64,000 nt of DNA from Cryobacterium sp. N22 (GTDB taxonomy: Bacteria > Actinomycetota > Actinomycetes > Actinomycetales > Microbacteriaceae), in assembly GCF_002929555.1 (NCBI RefSeq), contig NZ_PJJP01000039.1:310001-374000 (forward strand), written 5' to 3'. Made by a program: the position numbers and the translations under genes. Shown here piece by piece: positions 1 through 9,162 of this stretch; positions within the stretch are counted from its first letter, which is position 1; every line of letters begins with the position of its first letter. The notes under the pieces are model-generated. The model was not told the origin of the DNA, did no database searches, and was given only the letters and a program-made list of their open reading frames with translations.

Positions 1-228
1 GTGCGGATCGAGCACGGCGACACACCCGCTGCCCGACACCCCCGCGAGGAACTCGACCACGGCGTCGATGCTGTTGGCCCGGTTGATGACCGTGAGGCCG
101 TTGGTGACGGGCCGGTCGAGGATGCGCTCGCGCAGCCGGGCGTAGCTGACGGTCTCGCCGTCGACGGCGACGGCGACCTGGTCGGGGAACGACTCGGCCC
201 AGCGGTGGAGGGACGTGAGAATGGGCAT
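1..228 (-). CDS. AMP-binding acyl-CoA synthetase/ligase, N-terminus only (partial)
   Basis: Read on the minus strand from 228 to the window edge, this gives 76 codons beginning MPILTSLHRWAESFPDQVAV, then a VDGETVSYARLRER segment. That is the typical opening of the ANL superfamily (acyl-CoA synthetases, OSB-CoA ligase), in which a carboxylate is adenylated with ATP. The catalytic core lies outside the window, so the substrate cannot be assigned. A second in-frame ATG nine bases upstream (237) is an equally possible start, and neither has a strong ribosome binding site. The downstream end is missing. Confidence 0.7.
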   Translation of the reverse strand, partial: MPILTSLHRWAESFPDQVAVAVDGETVSYARLRERILDRPVTNGLTVINRANSIDAVVEFLAGVSGSGCVAVLDPH

Positions 229-304
229 CGGTACCATTTCTACCGCACTGTGCTGAATGAGGAGGTAGCTGACCGAGCACGTGGCTGAATGGGGAACGTG
301 CCGC

Positions 305-1171
305 TCAGGATGGCTGGACGGCGATGATCTCCCCGTGCGGCATGGCGAACCAGCCGTCCGGATCCTGGGCCCACCGGTGCCAGGCTGCGCTGATCTCGTG
401 CAGGTCGCTCAGCCGGGCGGCCCCGGACTCGATGGCGTGAGCGGCGAAGTCCGCCTCGATCACGCGCGCCGCCCACGATTCGCCCCACCATTCCCGCTCC
501 GCCTCCGATGAGAAGCACCAGATCGATGCGCTCACGCTCACAGTGTCGAAGCCGGCCTGTCTGGCCCACGCCTTCAACGCCCGGCCGGCGTCGGGGTCGC
601 CGCCGTCGAACTCGTGCACGGCCCGGTACACCTGAATCCATCTGTCGAGTCCGGTCAGCTTCGGGTACCAGGCCACGGCGCCGTAGTCCGTGTCGCGGGC
701 GGCGAGGATGCCGCCGGGCTTGAGGACCCGCTTCATCTCCCGCAGCGCCGCCACCGGGTTGTCCAGGTGCTGCAACACCTGATGCGCGTGCACGATGTCC
801 ACTGAGGCGTCCGCCGCGGGCAACGCGTAGGCGTTCCCGACCGCGAACCGGGCGTTGTGCACTCCCCCATCGAAGGCCAGGCCCGCCGCCTGCTCAACGG
901 CCAGGTCCGACGGGTCCACGCCGAGAACGGAGCCCGGTGCGAGCCGCCGGGCCAGATCGAGCGTGACGGTGCCCGGTCCGCTCGAGACGTCGAGCAGGCT
1001 GAGGCCGGGTCGCAGGTGCGGGAGCAGGTAACCGGCGGAATTCTCGGCCGTGCGCCAGGTCAACACCCGCTGCGGGTGCTCGTGGCCGAACGGATGCCCG
1101 GCACGGGGTGCGGTCTCCTGTCGCTCCGGGGTGTCGCCCCGTCCTCCGCTGCTCATGCCGGCGCTGCTCAT
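305..1171 (-). CDS. Class I SAM-dependent methyltransferase
   Basis: 288 aa. Residues about 50-140 carry the Rossmann methyltransferase pattern: LLDVSSGPGTVTLDLARR (motif I region), then VLGVDPSD (acidic end of strand 2), VDIVHAHQVLQHLDNP (motif II/III) and a loop reading LKPGGILAARD. This is the UbiE/Methyltransf_11 type, transferring methyl from SAM to a small molecule. The substrate is unknown and no menaquinone context is visible. The first ATG (1171) and a second at 1156 are both plausible. It is divergent from the M3 peptidase gene, with 79 bases between them. Confidence 0.8.
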   Translation of the reverse strand: MSSAGMSSGGRGDTPERQETAPRAGHPFGHEHPQRVLTWRTAENSAGYLLPHLRPGLSLLDVSSGPGTVTLDLARRLAPGSVLGVDPSDLAVEQAAGLAFDGGVHNARFAVGNAYALPAADASVDIVHAHQVLQHLDNPVAALREMKRVLKPGGILAARDTDYGAVAWYPKLTGLDRWIQVYRAVHEFDGGDPDAGRALKAWARQAGFDTVSVSASIWCFSSEAEREWWGESWAARVIEADFAAHAIESGAARLSDLHEISAAWHRWAQDPDGWFAMPHGEIIAVQPS

Positions 1172-1250
1172 GCCGACACTGTACGACGCTTGGCCCCGTT
1201 GCGAGCCGCCCCGCCAGCCGGCGTCCGAAGCTGGGTCCTAGGCTAAGTCC

Positions 1251-3296
1251 ATGGCCGACTCCCCGAACCCCTTCTTCGCTCCCAGCACCCTGCCGTACCA
1301 GCTTCCCCCCTTCGGTGAGATCCGCAATGAGCACTATCGCCCGGCGTTCGACGCCGGGATGGCTGAACAGCTCGCCGAGGTCGCCGCGATCACGGCGGAT
1401 GCGACCGAGCCGACCATCGAGAACACCCTCGTCGCCCTCGAACGCAGCGGCCAGGTGCTGCAGCGGGTGGCCACGGTGTTCTTCTCGCTGAGCTCGTCGG
1501 ACGCGACTGACTTCGGCACCGCCCTCGAGGAGGAGCTCGCACCGCTGCTCGCAGCGCACACCGACACCATCCGGCTCGACCCCGCGCTCTATGCCCGAAT
1601 CGCCGCCCTGTATGAGCGACGCGGCACCCTCGATCTCGACCCGGAGACCGCCTACCTGCTCGAGCGGTATTACACCGAGTACACCCTCGCCGGCGCGGGA
1701 CTCTCCGACGCTGACAAGGCGGCCCTGCGCGACCTGAACATGCGCCTGTCCACTCTCACCACCCGGTTCGAGAAAAACCTGCTCGCCGACACGAACGAGC
1801 TCGCCGTCGTGATCGACGACGTCGCCGACCTCGACGGGCTCGGCGAGGGCGAGATCTCGGCCGCCGCCGCGGCGGCCACGGAACGAGGTCTCCCCGGCGC
1901 CTACGTTCTCACCCTGGTGCTGCCGACCAGCCATCCGTACCTCGCCTCGCTCACCGACCGCTCGGTGCGCGAACGCCTGCTCACCGCATCCCGCTCACGA
2001 GGCATCCGAGGCGGCGAGCACGACAACCGCGAGCTCGTGCTGGAGATCACCCGGTTGCGGGCCCGGCGTGCGCGGCTGCTCGGCTTCGCCAGCCACGCCG
2101 CCTACGTCACGGCCGACGAGACCGCGAAGTCCCCCGAGGCCGTCGCCGACATGCTGGAGCGCCTCGCGCCGGCCGCGGCACGCAATGCCCGCGAGGAACA
2201 ACACGCGCTGCAGGCCGCCGTGCGGGACGCCGGCGGCGACTTCGAACTCGCCGCCTGGGACTGGGCGTTCTACACCGAGAAGGTGCGGCAGGCCCGGTAC
2301 GACGTCGACACGAGCGCCATGCGGCCGTACTTCGAACTGGAGCGGGTGCTGCACGATGGCGTCTTCTACGCGGCGACCCTGCTCTACGGGATCACCTTCA
2401 CCGCGCGAGACGACCTCACGGCCTGGAACCCCGAGGCCCGGGTCTTCGAGGTCGCCAACGAGGACGGCTCCCCGGTGGGCCTGTACATCGCCGACTTCTA
2501 CACCCGTGACTCCAAGCGCGGCGGTGCCTGGATGAACGCGCTGATCTCGCAGTCCACCCTGCTGGGCACCCCGACCATCGTCACCAACAACCTCAACGTG
2601 CCCAAGCCCGCCGCCGGCTCCCCCACCCTGCTCAGCTTCGACGAGGTGACCACCCTGTTCCACGAGTTCGGGCACGCCCTGCACGGACTCTTCGCGCAGG
2701 TCACCTACCCGCGGTTCTCCGGCACCAATGTGTACAGGGACTTCGTCGAATTCCCCAGCCAGGTCAACGAAATGTGGATGCTCTGGCCCGAGGTCCTGGC
2801 GAACTATGCCAGGCACTACCGCACCGGCGAGTCCATGCCGCAGGAGCTCGTGGACCGCATCCGCGAGTCGGCGACGTTCAACGAGGGCTTCGCCACCAGC
2901 GAGTACCTCGCCGCCGCCCTGCTGGACCAAGCCTGGCACCGCATCAGCGCCGACGACACCGTGGAGGATGTGGCCGCATTCGAAGCGGCCGCGCTGGCCG
3001 CGGTGGGCCTGGACAACCCCGTTGTGCCCACCCGGTACGCGAGCACCTACTTCGCGCACACCTTCTCCGGCGGTTACGACGCCGGTTACTACTCCTACAT
3101 CTGGAGCGAGGTACTCGACGCCGACACCGTGGCCTGGTTCACCGAGAACGGCGGCCTCACCCGGGCCAACGGCGACAGGTTCCGTGACCGGCTGCTCAGC
3201 GTGGGCGGCAGCGGAGACCCGCTGGCCGCTTACCGTTCCTTCCGCGGCCGGGACGCGCACATCCAGCCCCTGCTCGACCGCCGAGGCCTCAACTAG
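1251..3296 (+). CDS. M3 family metallopeptidase (peptidyl-dipeptidase Dcp-like)
   Basis: 681 aa, the usual length for oligopeptidase A/Dcp enzymes. The zinc motif HEFGHALHG lies at about residue 470, after TLFHE, with the further glutamate about 25-30 residues downstream in [12 protein letters not shown]. The C-terminal signature [17 protein letters not shown] is also typical of M3. No signal peptide is present, so it should act in the cytoplasm on short peptides, releasing dipeptides or cutting oligopeptides. It is a single gene ending in a hairpin shared with convergent clpX. Whether it is Dcp or oligopeptidase A cannot be settled by eye; Dcp is more likely. Confidence 0.9.
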   Translation: MADSPNPFFAPSTLPYQLPPFGEIRNEHYRPAFDAGMAEQLAEVAAITADATEPTIENTLVALERSGQVLQRVATVFFSLSSSDATDFGTALEEELAPLLAAHTDTIRLDPALYARIAALYERRGTLDLDPETAYLLERYYTEYTLAGAGLSDADKAALRDLNMRLSTLTTRFEKNLLADTNELAVVIDDVADLDGLGEGEISAAAAAATERGLPGAYVLTLVLPTSHPYLASLTDRSVRERLLTASRSRGIRGGEHDNRELVLEITRLRARRARLLGFASHAAYVTADETAKSPEAVADMLERLAPAAARNAREEQHALQAAVRDAGGDFELAAWDWAFYTEKVRQARYDVDTSAMRPYFELERVLHDGVFYAATLLYGITFTARDDLTAWNPEARVFEVANEDGSPVGLYIADFYTRDSKRGGAWMNALISQSTLLGTPTIVTNNLNVPKPAAGSPTLLSFDEVTTLFHEFGHALHGLFAQVTYPRFSGTNVYRDFVEFPSQVNEMWMLWPEVLANYARHYRTGESMPQELVDRIRESATFNEGFATSEYLAAALLDQAWHRISADDTVEDVAAFEAAALAAVGLDNPVVPTRYASTYFAHTFSGGYDAGYYSYIWSEVLDADTVAWFTENGGLTRANGDRFRDRLLSVGGSGDPLAAYRSFRGRDAHIQPLLDRRGLN

Positions 3297-3309
3297 CCGC
3301 CAACGCAGA

Positions 3310-3338
3310 ACCGCCCCCGACACGAGGTCGGGGGCGGT
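3310..3338. terminator. Hairpin terminator between convergent M3 peptidase and clpX
   Basis: A perfect 12-bp stem, ACCGCCCCCGAC and its complement, closes a 5-base loop in the 61-base gap between two convergent stop codons. There is no clear U-tract on either strand. Position and stem strength suggest a bidirectional transcription end. Confidence 0.6.
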
Positions 3339-3357
3339 GCGATACGGGCGGCTCGGG

Positions 3358-4638
3358 CTACGCCGACTTCTCCTCGCGGCGGGCCGAGTGCAGCACGATG
3401 GTGGGGGCCGCGTTCTCCAGGACCGACTCACGGGTGACCACGACGCGGGCGACATCCGTGGCGGACGGCACCTCGAACATGATCGGTCCGAGCACCTCCT
3501 CCATGATGGCGCGGAGGCCTCTGGCGCCGGTCTTACGCAGAACCGCGAGGTCGGCGATGGCCTCGAGCGCGGGCTGTTCGAAGTCCAGCTCCACACCGTC
3601 GAGTTCGAACATGCGCTGGTACTGGCGCACCAGGGCATTCTTGGGCACCGTGAGGATCTGCATGAGGGCCACCTGGTCGAGCTGGGTGACCGTGGTCACC
3701 ACGGGCAGCCGGCCGATGAACTCGGGGATCAGCCCGAACTTGTGCAGGTCTTCGGGCAGCACCTCGCTGAAGAGGTTGATGTCGTCGCCCTTGCTGTGCA
3801 GCGGGGCGCCGAAGCCGATGCCCTTCTTGCCGGCACGCTGGGAGATGATGTCGTCAAGCCCGGCGAAGGCGCCGGCCACGATGAACAGCACGTTGGTGGT
3901 GTCCACCTGGATGAACTCCTGGTGCGGATGCTTGCGCCCGCCCTGCGGCGGCACCGAGGCGACGGTTCCCTCGAGGATCTTCAGGAGCGCCTGCTGCACG
4001 CCCTCCCCCGACACGTCGCGGGTGATCGACGGGTTCTCGGCCTTGCGGGCGATCTTGTCGATCTCGTCGATGTAGATGATGCCGGTCTCGGCGCGCTTCA
4101 CGTCGTAGTCGGCGGCCTGGATGAGCTTGAGGAGGATGTTCTCCACGTCTTCACCCACGTAGCCGGCCTCGGTGAGCGCCGTGGCATCCGCAACGGCGAA
4201 CGGCACGTTGAGCCGCTTCGCGAGGGTCTGCGCGAGGTAGGTCTTGCCGCAGCCGGTGGGGCCGATCAGCAGGATGTTGGACTTGGCGATCTCGACGTCG
4301 TCGTGGATGGCGTCGGCCGCGGTCAGGGTGGCACGGCTGCGCACACGCTTGTAGTGGTTGTAGACGGCAACGGCCAGGGCGCGCTTGGCGGCTTCCTGCC
4401 CGATGACGTACTCCTCGAGGAATCCGAAGATCTCCCGGGGCTTGGGCAGCTCGAATTCACTGCCGACTTCTTCGGCTCCCGCCTCGGCCAGACGTTCTTC
4501 GATGATCTCGTTGCAGAGCTCAACGCATTCATCGCAGATGTACACGCCGGGACCGGCAATGAGCTGCTGCACCTGCTTCTGGCTCTTTCCGCAGAAAGAA
4601 CACTTCAACAGGTCGGCGCTCTCGCCTATTCGGGCCAT
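3358..4638 (-). CDS. clpX: ATP-dependent Clp protease ATP-binding subunit ClpX
   Basis: 426 aa. This is the AAA+ unfoldase that feeds substrates into ClpP. The N-terminal zinc-binding domain shows CSFCGK and [10 protein letters not shown] (residues about 13-45). The AAA+ domain has Walker A GPTGCGKT, Walker [11 protein letters not shown], and the [19 protein letters not shown] region. The IGF loop that docks on ClpP reads GIGFGAPL. The open frame runs 26 codons further upstream, but the start at 4638 ([11 protein letters not shown]) is preceded by GGAGG and matches the family N-terminus. It lies downstream of clpP2 on the same strand with a 157-base gap. Confidence 0.97.
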   Translation of the reverse strand: MARIGESADLLKCSFCGKSQKQVQQLIAGPGVYICDECVELCNEIIEERLAEAGAEEVGSEFELPKPREIFGFLEEYVIGQEAAKRALAVAVYNHYKRVRSRATLTAADAIHDDVEIAKSNILLIGPTGCGKTYLAQTLAKRLNVPFAVADATALTEAGYVGEDVENILLKLIQAADYDVKRAETGIIYIDEIDKIARKAENPSITRDVSGEGVQQALLKILEGTVASVPPQGGRKHPHQEFIQVDTTNVLFIVAGAFAGLDDIISQRAGKKGIGFGAPLHSKGDDINLFSEVLPEDLHKFGLIPEFIGRLPVVTTVTQLDQVALMQILTVPKNALVRQYQRMFELDGVELDFEQPALEAIADLAVLRKTGARGLRAIMEEVLGPIMFEVPSATDVARVVVTRESVLENAAPTIVLHSARREEKSA

Positions 4639-4721
4639 CCGTGAGCCTCCTCCATCAGTGACGCTGAATTCGAGCCTAGCTTGTGCGTGTGACAGATGCG
4701 TGCAGCCACGGAACAAAGCGA

Positions 4722-4753
4722 AACGGCGCGCCGCCGGTGGGCGACGCGCCGTT
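4722..4753 (-). terminator. Hairpin between clpP2 and clpX
   Basis: AACGGCGCG and its exact complement CGCGCCGTT flank a 14-base loop in the gap after clpP2. No U-tract follows. It could be a weak terminator, or an RNA-stabilising hairpin setting the clpP2/clpX ratio. Confidence 0.4.
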
Positions 4754-4795
4754 CGGCGAACAGGCTGACCAGAGGGCCAACCCGTCGCCCAGGTG

Positions 4796-5482
4796 CTACT
4801 TGACCAGGGTGGGAACGTTCTTGCGGCTGGTCAGGATCTGGTCGATCAGGCCGTATTCGAGGGCCTCTTTCGAGCCGAGGATCTTGTCGCGGTCGATGTC
4901 CTTGTGGACCTGCTCCTTGGTGCGGTTGGAGTGACCGGCGAGGGTCTCTTCAAGCCATTCGCGCATCCGCTGGATCTCGGCCGCCTGGATCTCGATGTCG
5001 GAGGCCTGGCCGCCGCCCTGGCCGCCGGCGGACGGCTGGTGGATGAGGATGCGGGCGTTGGGAAGCGCGAGGCGCTTGCCGGGCGTGCCACCGGCCAGCA
5101 GCACGGCGGCGGCGGATGCCGCCTGGCCGAGGCAGACCGTTTGGATGTGCGGACGGATGTACTGCATGGTGTCGTAGATCGCCGTCATCGCGGTGAAGGA
5201 GCCACCCGGTGAGTTGATGTACATCACGATGTCGCGGTCGGGGTCCTGGCTCTCGAGCACGAGCAGCTGGGCCATGACGTCGTCGGCAGAGGCGTCGTCA
5301 ACCTGCACGCCGAGGAAGATGATGCGGTCCTCGAAGAGCTTGGCGTACGGGTCCTGGCGCTTGTAGCCGTAGGCGGTGCGCTCCTCGAACGTGGGGAGGA
5401 TGTAGCGCGACTCCGGTGCCTGCGGTGCCATACCGCCCGGTGCCATACCGCCGGCCTGGTGGCCAAAATTAGTGAATTCCAT
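4796..5482 (-). CDS. clpP2: ATP-dependent Clp protease proteolytic subunit, ClpP2
   Basis: 228 aa serine peptidase subunit. The catalytic triad is visible: Ser in [15 protein letters not shown], His in [12 protein letters not shown], and Asp in [12 protein letters not shown]. The N-terminal extension of about 25 residues contains two GGMAP segments, longer than in ClpP1. Actinobacteria make a heteromeric ClpP1P2 barrel, and the second gene lies only 12 bases upstream on the same strand, so co-translation and co-assembly are expected. ClpX docks mainly on the ClpP2 face in mycobacteria; transferring that to this organism is inference. Confidence 0.95.
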   Translation of the reverse strand: MEFTNFGHQAGGMAPGGMAPQAPESRYILPTFEERTAYGYKRQDPYAKLFEDRIIFLGVQVDDASADDVMAQLLVLESQDPDRDIVMYINSPGGSFTAMTAIYDTMQYIRPHIQTVCLGQAASAAAVLLAGGTPGKRLALPNARILIHQPSAGGQGGGQASDIEIQAAEIQRMREWLEETLAGHSNRTKEQVHKDIDRDKILGSKEALEYGLIDQILTSRKNVPTLVK

Positions 5483-5494
5483 TTTCTGCCCGTC

Positions 5495-6094
5495 CTACTT
5501 CTTGTTCACTGAATCGTCGGTGCCGCCGCCGCCGACGACCTGCGTCGCAGATTCGCGCAGGTGGTCAACGAATCCATAGGCCAGGGCTTCCTGGGCGGTG
5601 AACCAGTTGTCGCGGTCGTTGTCGATGAGGATCTGCTCGACCGACTTGCCGGTCTGCTCGGCCGTGAGTTCGGCCATGCGCTTCTTCATGTCGAGGATGA
5701 CCTTGGCCTGGGTCTGGATGTCGGCCGCCGTGCCGCCGAATCCGCCGGACGGCTGGTGCAGCAGCACTCGCGCGTTCGGGGTGATGTAGCGCTTGCCCTT
5801 GGTGCCGGAGGAGAGCAGGAACTGGCCCATGGAGGCCGCCAGTCCGATTCCCACCGTGACGATGTCGTTCGATACGAACTTCATCGTGTCGTAGATTGCC
5901 ATGCCCGCGGTGATCGAGCCACCGGGTGAGTTGATGTAGAGGAAGATGTCCCGCTGCGAGTCCTCTGCGGCCAGCAGCAGGATCTTGGCACAGATCTCGT
6001 TGGCGTTGTCGTCCCGCACCTCTGAGCCGAGCCAGATGATGCGGTCGGCCAGCAGTTTGTCAAAAACGCCGGGTGTAAGTGCCATTTCGGCCAT
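5495..6094 (-). CDS. clpP1: ATP-dependent Clp protease proteolytic subunit, ClpP1
   Basis: 199 aa. The triad is Ser in [16 protein letters not shown], His in [11 protein letters not shown], and Asp in [15 protein letters not shown]. The handle region and the [18 protein letters not shown] strand are typical. ATG at 6094 has CGGAG six bases upstream. The gene is the first of clpP1-clpP2-clpX and is separated from upstream tig by a 165-base gap containing a UUCG-capped hairpin, so this trio may have its own promoter. The assignment to P1 rests on gene order and the shorter N-terminus. Confidence 0.95.
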   Translation of the reverse strand: MAEMALTPGVFDKLLADRIIWLGSEVRDDNANEICAKILLLAAEDSQRDIFLYINSPGGSITAGMAIYDTMKFVSNDIVTVGIGLAASMGQFLLSSGTKGKRYITPNARVLLHQPSGGFGGTAADIQTQAKVILDMKKRMAELTAEQTGKSVEQILIDNDRDNWFTAQEALAYGFVDHLRESATQVVGGGGTDDSVNKK

Positions 6095-6201
6095 GTCGCG
6101 CTCCGTTTCGCTTGTCGCTTCAGAATGAATCTATAGGGTCCAACGCGCGCAAAAGGCTCTGTTCGCCCTCGGCAGATTCACACCGTTGGCGGTACACGCA
6201 G

Positions 6202-6235
6202 AACGGGCCGGATGTCCGAAGACATCCGACCCGTT
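6202..6235 (-). terminator. UUCG-capped hairpin downstream of tig
   Basis: On the minus strand the RNA would form a 15-bp stem (one mismatch) closed by C-UUCG-G, a very stable tetraloop. It starts 24 bases after the tig stop codon. There is no U-run after it, so it may terminate inefficiently or act as an RNA 3'-end stabiliser between tig and clpP1. Confidence 0.6.
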
Positions 6236-6259
6236 TGCTGGCGCCATCAGGCGTCGGTG

Positions 6260-7648
6260 TTACTTCTTTGCAGCGGCCTTCTTCTTCGGCTTGGCCTCGG
6301 CGGCGGGCGCCTCCTCGGCGGCTTCGTCAGAAGCAGCCTCGTCGGTGGCCTCATCCGCGGCGGGCTCGTCGTCGACGACGGCCGTGAACTCGGACAGGTC
6401 GACGGTGGCACCGTTCGAGTCGGTGACCAGCGCCTTGCCCAGGGCGATCGCGAGGGCCTTGTTGCGGGCAACCTCGGCGACCATGGACGGGATCTGGCCG
6501 TTGCCGGACAGGGCCTGAACGAACTCGCTCGGGTCCATGCCGTACTGCGAGGCACCCTGGATCAGGTACTGGGTGAGCTCGTCCTGGCTGACCTTGACCT
6601 TCTCGGCCTCGGCGATGGTGTCGAGCAGGATCTGCTGACGGAAGGTCTTCTCGCTGGCCTCGGTGACCTCGGCGCGGTGGGTCTCGTCTTCGAGGCGGTT
6701 CTCGCCCTCGAGGTGACGGTGCACCTCGTCGGCGATGATCGCCTCGGGGATCGGGACCTCGACGGAGGAGAGCAGCTGCTCGATGAGCAGCTCACGGGCC
6801 TGGTTGCCCTGGCCGAAGACCTTGGAGCGGCCGACCTGGACCTTGAGGCTCTCGGTGAGCTCGTCGATGGTGTCGAACTCGCTGGCGATCTGCGCGAAGT
6901 CGTCGTCGGCGGTGGGGAGCTCGCGCTCCTTGACGGCGATGACGGTGACGGTGATCTCCGCGGTCTCGCCCTCGTGGTCGCCGCCGAGCAGCTTGGAGGC
7001 GAAGGTCGTGGTCTCACCGGCGGTGAGGGACTCGAGGGCCTCGTCGATGCCCTCGATGAGGTCGCCGGAGCCGACCTCGTAAGAGATGCCGCTGGCGTTG
7101 TCGACCTCGACACCGTTGACGGATGCGACGAGGTCGATCTGGGCGAAGTCGCCGCTGGTGGCGGGACGGTCGACCGTGATCAGCGTGCCGAAGCGGCTGC
7201 GCAGGGTGTTGAGCTCTTCGGTGACCTCGTCGTCGGAGATCTCGACGGCGTCGACGGTGAGCTTGAGGCCCTCGTAGGCGGGCAGGTCGATCTCGGGACG
7301 CACGTCGACCTCGATGGCCAGCTGCAGGTCGCCGGAGAAGTCCTTGTCGCTGGGCCACTCAACGATGTCGGCCTCCGGACGGCCGAGCGGGCGGAGCTTG
7401 TGCTCGTCGACGGCCTTGCGGTAGAAACCGTCGAGGCTCTCGTTGACGGCGTGCTCCAGCACGGCGGACTTGCCGACGCGCTGGTCGATGATGGCGGGCG
7501 GAACCTTGCCCTTGCGGAAGCCGGGGATGTTGATGTCTTCGGCGATGTGCCCGTAGGCGTGGGTGATGCTGGGCTTCAGCTCTTCCGGGGTCACCGAGAT
7601 GGTGACCTTGGCGCGCGTGGGGCTCAGCTTTTCTACCGTGGACTTCAC
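6260..7648 (-). CDS. tig: Trigger factor (ribosome-associated chaperone/PPIase)
   Basis: 462 aa. The N-terminal ribosome-binding domain includes the signature [11 protein letters not shown] near residue 45. A central FKBP-type PPIase domain follows ([17 protein letters not shown] onwards), then a long helical chaperone domain. The C-terminus is an Ala/Glu tail ending in a Lys-rich [10 protein letters not shown] stretch, as in other actinobacterial Tig. It binds nascent chains at the ribosome exit tunnel. ATG at 7648 has AGGAGA upstream. It is followed on the same strand by the clp genes, and a pair of 12-bp direct repeats lies in its leader. Confidence 0.97.
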   Translation of the reverse strand: MKSTVEKLSPTRAKVTISVTPEELKPSITHAYGHIAEDINIPGFRKGKVPPAIIDQRVGKSAVLEHAVNESLDGFYRKAVDEHKLRPLGRPEADIVEWPSDKDFSGDLQLAIEVDVRPEIDLPAYEGLKLTVDAVEISDDEVTEELNTLRSRFGTLITVDRPATSGDFAQIDLVASVNGVEVDNASGISYEVGSGDLIEGIDEALESLTAGETTTFASKLLGGDHEGETAEITVTVIAVKERELPTADDDFAQIASEFDTIDELTESLKVQVGRSKVFGQGNQARELLIEQLLSSVEVPIPEAIIADEVHRHLEGENRLEDETHRAEVTEASEKTFRQQILLDTIAEAEKVKVSQDELTQYLIQGASQYGMDPSEFVQALSGNGQIPSMVAEVARNKALAIALGKALVTDSNGATVDLSEFTAVVDDEPAADEATDEAASDEAAEEAPAAEAKPKKKAAAKK

Positions 7649-7662
7649 GTTTAAATCTCCTG

Positions 7663-7688
7663 TGTTCGACAGATTATGTTCGACAGAT
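7663..7688 (-). promoter_or_regulatory. Pair of 12-bp direct repeats in the tig leader
   Basis: TGTTCGACAGAT occurs at 7663-7674 and again at 7677-7688, a 14-base period, between the tRNA-Pro gene and the tig ribosome binding site. It may be a regulator site or a short slippage duplication; no known family motif is claimed. Confidence 0.4.
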
Positions 7689-7702
7689 GTGCAGGGGGGT
7701 GA

Positions 7703-7779
7703 TGGTCGGGGCGACAGGATTCGAACCTGCGACCTCTCGGTCCCAAACCGAGCGCTCTACCAAGCTGAGCTACGCCCCG
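7703..7779 (-). tRNA. tRNA-Pro (anticodon UGG)
   Basis: On the minus strand the acceptor CGGGGCG pairs with CGCCCCG, the anticodon loop reads TTTGGGA (anticodon TGG), and the T-arm contains GGTTCGAATCC. CCA is encoded at the 3' end (7703-7705). The gene lies immediately upstream of tig on the same strand. Confidence 0.95.
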
Positions 7780-7985
7780 GATGTCATCTCACCCGTTGGG
7801 GCCACCAACTTGGCGCGCATACTCACGCGACAGGCGGATTGACCTCCGTCAGTCTAGTGCACGCCCCGAAGCCCGGGGCGTCCCTGTGCGGATTCCGGGC
7901 GCGTTCCGGGGTGTTTGTCGGCGCTCGGGAAAAACGTGCCCCAAACCTGTACTACGATATTCGAGTGCCAGCAGGTGTGGCACAT

Positions 7986-8059
7986 GGGGATGTAGCTCAA
8001 TGGTAGAGCCTCAGTTTTCCAAACTGATGGCGCGGGTTCGATTCCCGTCATCCCCTCCA
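7986..8059 (+). tRNA. tRNA-Gly (anticodon UCC)
   Basis: Acceptor GGGGATG pairs with CATCCCC. The anticodon stem/loop is CAGTT-TTCCA-AACTG with anticodon TCC, and the T-arm is GGGTTCGATTCCC. CCA is encoded at 8057-8059. It is read divergently from tRNA-Pro; the ~205 bases between them hold no convincing gene. Confidence 0.95.
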
Positions 8060-8078
8060 AAACGCTTGTCCGCAACCA

Positions 8079-8156
8079 TCTCGTTGGTCGAGCTCGTCGA
8101 GACCCCGTGACGTCCCCTCGCTACGTAGGCGAGGTCACCGGATCTCGACAAGCTCG
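8079..8156. repeat. Dispersed dyad element (GGTCGAGC..GTCGAGA type), single copy
   Basis: Arms of about 28-30 bases (left: CGTTGGTCGAGCTCGTCGAG, right: CTCGACAAGCTCGATCAACG) form a long imperfect inverted repeat, separated by a centre that has its own small dyad around CTACGTAG. The same arms recur four times at 46.87-47.36 kb. It lies between tRNA-Gly and the 3' end of the SDR gene. Confidence 0.75.
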
Positions 8157-8205
8157 ATCAACGGCGCGGCGTGACACGCAGGTCCGCCAGCGGGGCCCGT
8201 CCGGC

Positions 8206-9159
8206 TCAGTCGAAGGCGTAGGTCACGCCGGTGAGGCGTTCGCTTTCGGTCCAGAGGCAGCGGGCGTCGTCGGTGTTCTGCGCCCGCTTGGAGCGGGTCA
8301 CCGGCACCGGATGCCCGTGCTGCTGCCCGAATCCCTCCGGTCCGATGAACGAGTCTCCGGGCAGCCCTGGCAGTGTGGCGGCGTACAGCGAGGGCAGCGC
8401 ACCCCATTCGGCCGGCTGGGCGAGGTGCCGGGTGAGAGTCGCCATCATCCGGCTGCGCCTGGTGGTGGTCTTCGCCCCGCGCATGATCGGGCCCGCCGTC
8501 TGCAGGTTGGTCAGGGCGAAGCCCGGGTGCGCCGCCATCGCCCGAAGCGACAGCTTGGCGGCCGCGGCCCGGCGCTGCAGCTCGCTGGTGAACAGCAGGT
8601 TCGCGAGTTTGCTCTGGCCATAGGCCGGCCACGGCCGGTAGCGTTTGGCGCCCGACAGGTCGTCGAAGTTCATCCGTCCGATGCGGTGCACGGTCGACGA
8701 CAGGGTCACCACGCGCGCATCCTGGCTGGCCGCCAGCAGCGGCAGCAGTCGCCCGGTGAGCGCGAAGTGGCCCAGGTGGTTGGTGCCGAACTGCATCTCG
8801 AAACCGTCACTCGTTCGCCGCTGGGGCAGGTTCATCACGCCGGCATTGTTCACCAGCAGGTCGAGCCGACCCGTTTCGGCGGCGAATCCGTGGGCGAACG
8901 CGGCGATGGAGTCGAGGCTGGCCAGGTCGAGCACCCGCACCGTGAGGTCGGCGTCGGGCAGGCGGGCGCGCATCCGCGAGGCGGCGGCCACTCCCCTGGC
9001 GGCGTCACGCACGGCCAGGGTCACGGCGGCGCCGTGCGCGGCCAGCTCCACCGCGGTCACGAAGCCCAGGCCCGAGTTGGCCCCGGTCACGATGGCGGTG
9101 CTGCCGGTGAGGTCGGGGATCTGGGCTGCTGTCCAGCCGCGCCTGAGCTTCGGTTCCAC
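8206..9159 (-). CDS. SDR family NAD(P)-dependent oxidoreductase
   Basis: 317 aa. The glycine-rich cofactor motif [12 protein letters not shown] is at about residues 24-35, DLASLDSI follows, and LVNNAGVM is the NNAG motif. The active site shows SSTVHRI (Ser) and the [11 protein letters not shown] segment (Tyr-x-x-x-Lys). It resembles the retinol-dehydrogenase/WW-oxidoreductase-like bacterial group, which oxidises or reduces a hydroxyl/carbonyl; the substrate is unknown. Its start is 3 bases beyond the ldh stop, so it is probably co-transcribed downstream of ldh. Confidence 0.88.
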   Translation of the reverse strand: MEPKLRRGWTAAQIPDLTGSTAIVTGANSGLGFVTAVELAAHGAAVTLAVRDAARGVAAASRMRARLPDADLTVRVLDLASLDSIAAFAHGFAAETGRLDLLVNNAGVMNLPQRRTSDGFEMQFGTNHLGHFALTGRLLPLLAASQDARVVTLSSTVHRIGRMNFDDLSGAKRYRPWPAYGQSKLANLLFTSELQRRAAAAKLSLRAMAAHPGFALTNLQTAGPIMRGAKTTTRRSRMMATLTRHLAQPAEWGALPSLYAATLPGLPGDSFIGPEGFGQQHGHPVPVTRSKRAQNTDDARCLWTESERLTGVTYAFD

Positions 9160-9162
9160 GGA

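Noticed and set aside
1..288. A plus-strand frame at the left edge
   Set aside because: The minus-strand reading gives a clear AMP-binding N-terminus; the plus frame is low-complexity.
6095..6130. ClgR-type site ahead of clpP1
   Set aside because: TTTCGCTTGTCGCTTC is not palindromic in the way of known ClgR sites; the resemblance is too weak.
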